From contig LR990058.1 in NCBI GenBank assembly GCA_905147135.1, positions 15,165,349 through 15,229,348 of the forward strand: a stretch of DNA of 64,000 nucleotides, read 5' to 3'. Positions 48,130 through 59,500 of this stretch are shown piece after piece. Origin of the DNA: Blastobasis lacticolella (lineage: Eukaryota > Arthropoda > Insecta > Lepidoptera > Blastobasidae). The first letter of the stretch is position 1, and each line of letters opens with the position of its first letter. The position numbers were made by a program, and so were the translations under genes. The notes under the pieces are model-generated. The model searched no databases. It worked only from the letters and a program-made list of their open reading frames with translations, and was not told where the DNA came from.

Positions 48130-51100
48130 TAATTTGAACTTGCGATTGGTGTAACTCAATTGAATGTTGATTCAATTGAGTTTAAACCAATCGCAGCAAG
48201 AGAGCTCTGGCTCGGGCTTGCTGCGATTGGTCCCACCTCGATTGCATCAAGATGGCGGCGTACTATCGAAGATCGGTTGCACGGCTGCTGGGCCCGAATG
48301 AATAAACTTCACCCAACCCAATCGCGTACTTGATGAAAGAATAGCTATGCTTGATAGTGTTGAAGCTTCATCCAAGGGACCATGTATGACTAGAAGGAAG
48401 CAGAAACCAGCATTGAAAATGTTCACGTTGCATTGATTGTCATCTAATTATTGAGTACGATTTATTAGTACGGGCCTATGAAGTATGTGCCATGAAGGTT
48501 TTATAAAATCAGCTACAAAGATTAGACATCTAAATTTTACATACTACAATAACTTACACATACGTTATACAAGTCCTTTAAAATTCCTACCTAAATAAAA
48601 ATTGATTATAAAAACTCCTTGTTTGTCTCTCTGTGTTATAAAAAGGGAGAACAATTTCTATAATTGCATAATATTTTAAGCACTTTTTAAATTTATAAAC
48701 TTAACGCTTATCCAAGTTAGGCAGTAAGCCGAGAAACTTGCGTCAAAATGGAAATATGTAAGTACAAAATATAACATGCAATAATTGATTAAATAATAAA
48801 CACTTTGTAAAAGGTACAAACCATAATAACATACGTAATACACTTTTAAAATAAAACATACATTTTCTAAAAAAAAACACTCAATAACCTAATTTGTATT
48901 TAAATGTGCAGAAATATACCTATTAATTTAAATAATAGTGGAATACAGACAACAATGAAGCCATTGCAATACATATTAATTATAACATGACCAATCCAAA
49001 ATGGCCGCTCGACCCATCAAACAGATTCAAATCGAATATTCAGATAAAGACTCACTATACTGGCGCATTGCATAATTTCCGCTTCAAAGTGTAAACCTAG
49101 GAATAATAATTAATACTTACTAGAATTTAATTGACCAATAACAAAATACCACGTTGTTCAAATATAAGCATACGATCCTACCTTTTTAAATACATTAGGC
49201 CAGACACAAGCTTAGAATTACATTAATGGCCGTTTTCACTGAACTTAGGAATCTACTAAGTTCCGTCTTAACTATTTTCTGGGAATGTGTCCCTGTCCCC
49301 TGATCAATATACTCCGGACGAATTCAAGGCTAGAGTGTATAAGCTGTTTCAAGACTGGCATGCTCCATCTTCGGCCGCATTGTCACTTACCAACAGGTGA
49401 GATGGAGGTCAAATGTACTGTAGTCTTAAAAAAAATTTTACGAGTCAGCAACATCCAAATTAAATAAATAAATAAATTTTGCTTGGACAAATCACACAGC
49501 GCCATCTAGCCCCAGAGTAAGCAAAGCTTGTGTTAATTTAGATATAAGAAAGAACTTAACCGATTCCTAAGTTTTGTGAAAAGGGCAATAAATACAATTG
49601 TTATAGGCACTTAATTTAGGTATTGTGAGAATACTAATACTACCTTACAGTAAAAATACTAAAAAACATTTATAAATAGAGAGCACAGGTTCTCCTCGAG
49701 ACTGTTAGACCTAGCACTTAAGTCAGTAGGTACAATACAAGGTCATAAATCCATTACCCACCACTATTTTCTTTTTCAAGCTACAGCAAAATACAGTGAG
49801 TAAAACTTCATAAATGACTCCCAGGACTTTATTTTTTTCTTCTTTTTTTTAGGAGCCGTCAGTGTCGGTTTCCCTATTTAATAAATTGAAATTTATTTCA
49901 TTAAATTTAAGGTAAAATACAACACAGTTGTTCTCTCTATTGTACAGTTAGCAGCATAGTGAACGTCGCGTCCACTATGCAGCTAACTATATCTGTGGTC
50001 TGGGAACGGCGAGAGCGATGGTGGTATTGTAAATCTGACACCACACTCTCGCCAGAGGCGCCACCGGGATACAAAGTTAAAGGATAAAGTTTAAGGACTA
50101 AAGTGCAGTATATTCAAAGTTAAAACCTACCGAGTTAAGTGCTAGGCCCGTAATACACATCTAATATCTTTAGTTGTAAGTAGGTAAAAAAAGTTTACAT
50201 ATAAGCATCAGACTAAATATTTGTTAGCTCGTTGACGACTATTTGTACTGTTCCTGCGTTATTTTGTTTTTTTACTGAATAAGGATAATGTGTACGTATC
50301 GCCTAACTAGGAATATGATTGTGAGATCTATTAGGATTGTTGTACTGTGTTGCCAGTGTCTAAAAACAGAGTGTTGAATGTGTCAGAACTGGGGGCTGAT
50401 TTTGCTATATCGCCGTATTCCCGAATCGATCGCGGCAGCATATTTCGTATCATGTATAGACAATTTTCCCAATCTCGATCGCGAGAGTACTCACGACTCA
50501 CACATACACAAATGAGTGAACCAAATTCTTTATACGCTTTTGCGTATAAACTCTCAAAAAAAACAATGACATGGCCGTCATACTTACATGCAAACATATT
50601 TTGCGCGCAAATGGGATACAAAACGTCGTAAATACTTCCGAAACTGGAGAAAAGTAAATTCTATTTTTAAGTATCAAAATATATATGTATTTGCAATTGC
50701 GGGAAAGTGTGATTAAGGCTGTTTTGTTTAACATATATTGGCCAATTTAACACATTATATATTAGTAGTGCAATATATAATTATCGATTTGTTTGTGTAA
50801 GTTTGGCGACAGCGGTTTCGATACTAACTTTGAAACATCACATTTCCACTGGCTTTTTTGCTTCCGTGAACTAGGTGATATTTTCAGACATTGCGATAGA
50901 TTTTAAACGCCGTTTAATGTTATTGCTCCTATAGGCTAAATATTATTGTCCGGTCCTCCTTTGTCAACAGCAAACCGACCTACCCAAAACCAGTATACGA
51001 TGTGCCAGCGTCTCTACAGACGCGCATGGCAATGTTAGCTCTTTTTATAGTGGTTTTTGGTAAGTTCATATGCGGTTTTCTGTACCTATTACATTAATAT

Positions 51101-51600
51101 ACTTCTAAAATCATACATATACATTCCTTTTGTCGTAATCAGGTAGTTTTAAGAATTTTTTTCTTCAGCATCATTTTGCGTTACCGCAGAAGTCAACTAC
51201 GTTATATATACTAGACATACATACCCACTTACGCCTACTGTGTCGTAAACGACACACCTACAGACACTACGTCTCATATTTCAATATATTTTAAAAGGTA
51301 GTATTCGATTTTTCTACTTTTTTTATGGCACGGCATTTTTCACAATGTTTAAAAACGATTTTTTTTATTTGTCGCCAATATTTCTATGTAAGTTCAAAAT
51401 TTCAACCCTGTTAACAAACTTGGCTAGGCCAGCTGTCAATGGTCATCACAGCACGAAAACCCCGATTTTTGCATTTTTCGATAACAACAGCCTCTAAATG
51501 ACACCGACCTTTATTTCTTATCCCACCAAAATATCACTATACTTACTTCGCTTGCCACTATGGTAACACTATACGTATCGCGCTGTATTAAACTTTTGTC
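48130..51600. other. Gene-free stretch
   Basis: AT-rich, with a SINE family 2 scrap at 49478 and an imperfect hairpin at 49947-49990 (agttagcagcatagtg / cactatgcagctaact). No coding region recognised. Confidence 0.6.
49478..49535 (-). mobile_element. SINE family 2 fragment
   Basis: Short match (gcttggacaaatcacacagc, cgccatctagcccc). Confidence 0.7.
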
Positions 51601-51609
51601 GAATGCGCC

Positions 51610-52126
51610 TATTACACATGCCTAAATTCAGTAGCTTAATTCAGAAGCAACTAGCTTCTAAATTTAGAAGCTTCTGATTACACTGTTCTAAATTCAGTTA
51701 CTAAATTCATTTATTGGTTGAAGCGTCACGAAGTCGGACGTGTTGTGTACGAGAATGGCTACTTTTGAATTCCCGCCAAATTGTTTTACGTTTTATTTAG
51801 ATGCGTTGCGTTCGAAAACTACACTGCTTGACATTTATATAAAAACTAAACATGATTCTTGGCGTCAATGACGCTCTCGAATAATGTTAAGTATGCCTAA
51901 TGTTACAAGATTAAACTCACAGTTAAATTACCAAGCAGAAATGAGTTACTGAACGTCCGTCTGAATTAAGTAAGTTACTAAATGCTATTACACCTTTCTA
52001 AATGCGTTTCTAATTAGGCTTCTAAATTCAGAAATCATATGTTTTTCTAAATTTAGCATCCTAACTTGCTAAATGCAATTACAGTAACTGAATCATTTAG
52101 TCTACTGAATTTAGGCGTGTGTAATA
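51610..52126. mobile_element. MITE M5
   Basis: Ends attacacatgcctaaattca and tgaatttaggcgtgtgtaat; about 517 bp, with many copies of 'ctaaattca' inside. Confidence 0.82.
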
Positions 52127-52546
52127 TGCACATAAGCTTGATATCAAGATAACGTCGTTTGATTGGCTAAAATTCACCTGTCAACTTTAATCATTTGATT
52201 CTAGCCAATGGCACAACGTATTTGACAACTAGACTACATTACATACATATTTGAGAACTACATTACATTGTGAATTATGCATTTGTTGTCTTTGGCTTAT
52301 TTCGTTACAGTCGTTTACAAAGTAATAGTGTTATTGGTAACTAATGAACTATATGTAACATGTTTGGTGACAAAATATTGTTAAGCATTCTGTTTCAACA
52401 CGAGCAAATATTATGAGTTTCATACAATGTCGGATAATCCGCCCCGTTTATAAATTTTATACCTAATAATAAACATTTGTCACACCTATCAAGCTATGTT
52501 TCACAAACTATGATGGATTTCGCATCTCATCGACTCTACGTATCGA

Positions 52547-52736
52547 GTGTGAGGGCGCCGTAGGTTATCTTAGTCATCGAATAGAAGAAAAATTCAACTT
52601 ATAGCGATAGTACTCGTTTAGGAGTCCCACAAAACGTTGGTCTGCCCGTGCACAACCTGGCACCTTTTCTGAAACTAGATTTTTTCTTGTACTCGATGAT
52701 GTAGGATAACCTACGGCGCCCTCACAGTCTAGTAAT
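52547..52736. mobile_element. MITE M3
   Basis: Ends gtgagggcgccgtaggttat and the mirror ataacctacggcgccctcac. A related copy at 5404-5972 is split by MITE M1. Confidence 0.9.
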
Positions 52737-53370
52737 ACTGCAACTAGGGCATGCAAATATTCGAAACTTTAAGTGTTCGAATATTCGAATATTTTTGCTG
52801 GTGATATTCGATTATTCGAAATCTGGAATAAGGGTTTTAACTACGTTTTTAATGTAGGTTTGGACAATTAGTATATGTATACATATGAGCGTGAAATGGA
52901 TTTCTGCATGACAAAAATATAAAAAAATGAAAAAGAAGAATCACAAAATCACAAAACAACGCCATCTAGCGGCGAATTGTGGTTTTTCGGTTTAACTACT
53001 TTATTTTATTTTATTTTAAGCTATAGAAGAAACCTTTTGCCGCACCTTTGAATACATTTACTATGAGTATGAACCATAATACAATTACTAAACACTCAAA
53101 CGACTGAAATACATCTCTCATTGTACTCATAAACAGAATGCATCTCTCATTTTAAGCAGAGCAGAATACTCGGACACGAGTCACCGATTAAATACCACAA
53201 ATATAAGACACGAGTGCGTAAATTCAAATGATTTTAAAATATTCGAATTTCACCTAAATTACTATTCGAATATTGAAATGGGGCGAATATTTGAATACTG
53301 CAACATAAACCCCTTTGCCAATAAAAGCCACAATACATTTAAAAATAAACTATTTCCATTACTACCTTTT

Positions 53371-53565
53371 TTACACCGGCATAGGGCTGTTCTCCGTTGG
53401 CGCTTCGTCCTTGTCCTGTGCGAAAGAGAGGAACACCTCCTCCAGTGTTGTCTCTGTCACCGTGTAGTCTTCAATGAGTCCGGAGAATTTCTCCTTCATC
53501 CGTTCTAGTTGCATGAAGAGCTCGCTATAGGGCATGGTCTCGTTTATGTGGTAACGCAGCATCGT
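53371..53565 (-). CDS. Gene B last coding exon
   Basis: Sixty-four codons plus TAA. TMLRYHINETMPYSELF, then YTVTETTLEEVFLSFAQ, the closing element of ABCA proteins, followed by a short acidic tail. Confidence 0.96.
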   Translation of the reverse strand, partial: TMLRYHINETMPYSELFMQLERMKEKFSGLIEDYTVTETTLEEVFLSFAQDKDEAPTENSPMPV

Positions 53566-56500
53566 CTGTAAGGATATTGGTATATCAATAACTAGAGACG
53601 TCAATAGGGATGATGACTGATACTCGGGAGCAACATCTCATCTTGGCGTTAATGTCCCGGTTGTGCTCTCGAAAACGAGGGCCCGGGGTCCGCCTTGACC
53701 ATGATCCAGGATTTGGCAATCAGGTAATTACATTGGGGCGACTGCCATCTGCCCGCCATGACCCTGCTACCAGGGGAACCTGACCAGATTGGATCATACT
53801 CGGGAGCAACAGAGACAGGTATTAACAGGTCGATCTACGAATTTGTCGGCCCTATTTTTGAAACCGCTCACATCTAGGCGAGCGCTCGCGTGCGCTACCT
53901 ATCTCTTTCACACTTGTGGTATGTTGCCAGATATAGAAAGACAAGCATTAGAATGCGAGCGGTTTCAAAAATAAGGCCTTTGATCCGCGACTTAGATTAA
54001 AAATCGAATCGCTACGAAACGATTGTAGTCTTGGCTAGCCCCGCAGGACTACCGCGCTACCAAGATGATTAACGACGGTACACTGATGTGAAGTCTACCG
54101 CCTACACACAGTCCACAGCAATGAGAATGAATCTGTCTGGTCGATGCAATGATTTACCTTGTGTTCGTCCTTTAGTTCGCAGTTGAATGTGGCATGCATG
54201 TCACACTTCACCCCCGTTATCGACCGGCTCTCGTCGACTTCTGCGAAATCACAACGTATATTAATACTAGCTAGCTACCTCGGCCTCGCACGGCTTTTCT
54301 TAGCTTTCCTTCACACATGCATGTAATAGACAATTAAACCTTTTGAAAGAAATTTGCTAACTGATTGTGAAAACTGTATAAAAATCCTTTGCCTTTGCGT
54401 CGTTTGTATACAGAGTTGAAGCCACAGTAAAAGTTGTAGGAAATGAAAAATCCTTGACTTGACATATCGCTAAACGTTTATTTATTTATTTAACCATTTA
54501 TAGTACACAAAGAAAGTTACAATAATATGCATAAAGATAACAATCACAAAAGGTACAGATTATTTCTAAAAAGAAATGTCTTACAGTTGACCTACCGAAG
54601 AGAGAGGGCTAGAATAGCGAGGCAGATATGACGTGCGTCATATTCGTCAACGTTGTTGGTCATATAGACGGAATTTTCCCGTACAAAATGAAGATTACTT
54701 TAATTCACCACATTTTATCCCACAGCGATTCAAGAGATTCCGAAACAGAAAAATTTGTAGAAAATAAAAATTCCTTTGCAGTCAGATATCTCTCAACGTT
54801 ATTGGTCAAATAGGCTGGGTTGTCCGGACCTCCTTTGTTTCAGTCAAGTCAAGTCAAATTGATTAAATTCCTTCTCCTTCATTTATATAATTAACGTAAT
54901 ATTGAATATGTAATAGTGTCGTGTGGTGTCCGACAGAGTAGAATAGCACCAACCCCTTACACTCGTGGGTGTCGTACAAGGCGACTTATGTTTTCGAGAC
55001 AATAGATCAAGAGTCTCCGTAGTCTGCAAATGGGCAGCAGCATTTTCCATTGTATTATTTAAACACTGCGATTTCCAACCCGCCTGCCAAGCATGGAGAT
55101 TATGGCAATAACCTTCCCTTTCGTGGGAAGGGCCCTAAGTCCTGCAGTACACTGTTATGGGCTGTGGTGGTGGTTTATTTGTTGATATTATTGAATTAAT
55201 CTATTTTCTACTAAGAAAGTACCTTATGTATAATGCAAATGACTCTCTTTCATATACTTCTTTTGTAAATTCATATAATGAACTTTCTTTGGACAAAGTT
55301 GCCTGGAAGGCCGCCTTTGCTCACAACTAGGTATGGTTTTTATCGAAACTTTTTAATGTAATTATTCTAGTGTGAGCAAAAAAGAATTTATCTACCTATC
55401 CAACGTAATATTGAATATTTATCTAAAATGTCGCTTACCATCGACCCCGGCCGGGCCACTCCCCCTCCGTTCCCCGGGCACCCCGGGGCCAGGCTCCTCA
55501 TCCGCCTCATCCTGGTGCTGGACCTTGATCACGACGGCGTGCCCCGCGGCGTGGGCGGCGCGGAGCTCCGCGGGGGAGCCCAGCGCGCAGACCTCCCCGC
55601 CCGCCATTATGGCGATGCGACCGCATAGGGCCTCCATTTCGTCCATGCTAGGGGAGTTAGGAAAGAGTGGGGTTGAGGTGGATTTTCTTAAGTGTGGAGC
55701 GACATCTGACGCCCCAAAGGAGAAGGTGAATAATAGGCACAATACAAGCACAAAAACACAAGTTGGCAAGCATCGCACATAGATGGCGATGACTAAACCT
55801 GTTCCATACAAATCTCCATGTTTATATGGAAAAAGATCTAGAGCTAACAAAGTTTAAGTCAGTAACTTATTACGGAATGGAAATTGCATGGTTTTACTTT
55901 GTGTTAAGTTTTCTTATCAACTTTGAGCTATTTATCCTGCGTGCGATGTGATAAAGACCATGCGTCCTTGATCCGGACGTGGGCCCGTCGCGGCGCCGAG
56001 GCCGTACCTGTGCGAGGTGATGACGACCGCCCGGCGCTGCTGCTGCGCCCGCCTGACGGCCGCCCACACCCGGCGGCGCGCGGCCACGTCCACGCCGGAC
56101 GTGGGCCCGTCGCGGCGCCGAGGCCGTACCTGTGCGAGGTGATGACGACCGCCCGGCGCTGCTGCTGCGCCCGCCTGACGGCCGCCCACACCCGGCGGCG
56201 CGCGGCCACGTCCACGCCGGACGTGGGCCCGTCGCGGCGCCGAGGCCGTACCTGTGCGAGGTGATGACGACCGCCCGGCGCTGCTGCTGCGCCCGCCTGA
56301 CGGCCGCCCACACCCGGCGGCGCGCGGCCACGTCCACGCCGGACGTGGGCCCGTCGCGGCGCCGAGGCCGTACCTGTGCGAGGTGATGACGACCGCCCGG
56401 CGCTGCTGCTGCGCCCGCCTGACGGCCGCCCACACCCGGCGGCGCGCGGCCACGTCCACGCCGGACGTGGGCCCGTCGCGGCGCCGAGGCCGTACCTGTG

Positions 56501-59500
56501 CGAGGTGATGACGACCGCCCGGCGCTGCTGCTGCGCCCGCCTGACGGCCGCCCACACCCGGCGGCGCGCGGCCACGTCCACGCCGGACGTGGGCCCGTCG
56601 CGGCGCCGAGGCCGTACCTGTGCGAGGTGATGACGACCGCCCGGCGCTGCTGCTGCGCCCGCCTGACGGCCGCCCACACCCGGCGGCGCGCGGCCACGTC
56701 CACGCCGGACGTGGGCCCGTCGCGGCGCCGAGGCCGTACCTGTGCGAGGTGATGACGACCGCCCGGCGCTGCTGCTGCGCCCGCCTGACGGCCGCCCACA
56801 CCCGGCGGCGCGCGGCCACGTCCACGCCGGACGTGGGCCCGTCGCGGCGCCGAGGCCGTACCTGTGCGAGGTGATGACGACCGCCCGGCGCTGCTGCTGC
56901 GCCCGCCTGACGGCCGCCCACACCCGGCGGCGCGCGGCCACGTCCACGCCGGACGTGGGCCCGTCGCGGCGCCGAGGCCGTACCTGTGCGAGGTGATGAC
57001 GACCGCCCGGCGCTGCTGCTGCGCCCGCCTGACGGCCGCCCACACCCGGCGGCGCGCGGCCACGTCCACGCCGGACGTGGGCCCGTCGCGGCGCCGAGGC
57101 CGTACCTGTGCGAGGTGATGACGACCGCCCGGCGCTGCTGCTGCGCCCGCCTGACGGCCGCCCACACCCGGCGGCGCGCGGCCACGTCCACGCCGGACGT
57201 GGGCCCGTCGCGGCGCCGAGGCCGTACCTGTGCGAGGTGATGACGACCGCCCGGCGCTGCTGCTGCGCCCGCCTGACGGCCGCCCACACCCGGCGGCGCG
57301 CGGCCACGTCCACGCCGGACGTGGGCCCGTCGCGGCGCCGAGGCCGTACCTGTGCGAGGTGATGACGACCGCCCGGCGCTGCTGCTGCGCCCGCCTGACG
57401 GCCGCCCACACCCGGCGGCGCGCGGCCACGTCCACGCCGGACGTGGGCCCGTCGCGGCGCCGAGGCCGTACCTGTGCGAGGTGATGACGACCGCCCGGCG
57501 CTGCTGCTGCGCCCGCCTGACGGCCGCCCACACCCGGCGGCGCGCGGCCACGTCCACGCCGGACGTGGGCCCGTCGCGGCGCCGAGGCCGTACCTGTGCG
57601 AGGTGATGACGACCGCCCGGCGCTGCTGCTGCGCCCGCCTGACGGCCGCCCACACCCGGCGGCGCGCGGCCACGTCCACGCCGGACGTGGGCTCGTCCAG
57701 CAGCGCCGCGCCGCCCGCGCCGCCGCAGAGCGCGCCCGCCGCGGCCAGGCGCCGCTGGCAGCCGCCGCTGTAGCCCGACACGAGGGTTTGGCGGTACTGC
57801 TCCAGGCCTAAAAGAAAGAGAGAGGACGCGGATACTAATGAGAGTTTTCATGATTTCAGATGGCGGTTGTTAGGCATAATTCTAAACCAGCGGTGACTCC
57901 TCTCTACGAGGAGTAAGCGGTATTGCTCCAGGCCTGGGGGAGAGATGGCTGGATGGTTACATGGATACACACACAATATATAGAAGTATACACGAATTAT
58001 TGGACAGTACGCCCTGTCCTCAGAAAACGAGTTTTTTCCTCATTTTTTTATTTTATTTGTCAACAGATATAAGGTGCGTACAAATTAGAGGCAGGCTCAG
58101 GTTGAGGCACGCACGGCTCGCCCATTTGCTCAAATTCGTACGTGGCTCACGCACAGCTCGATTGTCGGTTTTCTGTCTATGCTCAAAGGTGCCTCGGCGT
58201 GCGTGCCTCGCGAGATTGGACGTGACTACGAATGCGCGCGTATTGTTTATTAACACTTGGCAACTTTAATATTTTCATGTCAATTAAACTGTTGGTCTTC
58301 CTAATAAATAAATAAAATAAAATAAAATAAATAAAATAGATATAAATAAATAAATGAAATAATAAAATAAATAAATAAATTATTTAGAAAACTTATATAC
58401 TAAACAACATGGTGAGCAGAAAAAAGCGTTATGGGATCGAAAAAACTAAAATTATTTTCTGACTGGTCCATTTCGGTTTCCATTGCATCACTGGCTGGTC
58501 TTATGTAATTTTCAATAATTATAATTTACTGTACTTACCTTAGGTTAAGGATGTAATGAAGATCCGAATAAAATACTGTCTATGTCTATGTCTATGTCTA
58601 TTTTAACAATCCCATCAATTATGATAAAAGCAGCATCAGCATTTTATTTGTGCGGCGCATGTGGCTCGCCGCGAGCACGTTGCCTCAACGAACAAACAAA
58701 TGCACAACTGAGTAGCCTCGCCGCGCGCGGCGAGCATGCCTCGGGCTGAGCCGCTCTAATTCGTACGCACCTTTACACTTTTTGTTACATTTAAATATTA
58801 CATGAAAGATCTCAAACACTCATTGGTATCCCCTGACCACTACTCACCAACGACCTTGATCCAGGCGTCAGCGTGCTTGGCGACCTGGTCAGGTGGCAAA
58901 CCGCGTAGCGTCAGCAACAGCCGCAGGTTCTGCTCGCCCGTCAGGAACACGTCCAGCCCGAAGAACTGCGGGCAGTGCGACAGCGAGCGCAGGTACTGTC
59001 CGAACAAATATACATAGTTATAGAGGAGAACATTAACGGCTTGTAAGCGTTGGCATTTACGTAACTCATTTTTTTTTTTTTTATGTCTTACGGTAGGCAA
59101 ACAGGCAAGCGGGCCACCTGATGGAAAGTGGTCACCACTGCCTATAGTCATTAGCAACACCAAGAGTATCGCTAATGCGTTGCCCACCTCTATAACACGT
59201 TGCTCTGGCAGCAAAAAGCAAATGCCACTCCACTGCCAAAGCCACGGTTCCCCAAATCCCCACCCCATGGAGCACTGGAAACCTTACTCACCGGCAGAAA
59301 CACAATACTATTTAAAAGAGTATTATTTAGCTGCGATATTCTGTACTCATGTCAATTAATGTATGTAATGAGCCTGTCCAGTGTCCAGCCAGAGAGGAAA
59401 TCGCAGCCAAAGTTAAGTACAGAAAAACTCCTTAGCATATAATACTAATAACCTAACAAACAGCAAAAGTCGGATAACCCCCGACCAAGTTTACTTAAAA

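Noticed and set aside
55894..57851. Very long open frames of 545-639 codons on the minus strand
   Set aside because: They are read-throughs of the GC-rich 122-bp array in three frames. The real exon uses the donor at 57594.
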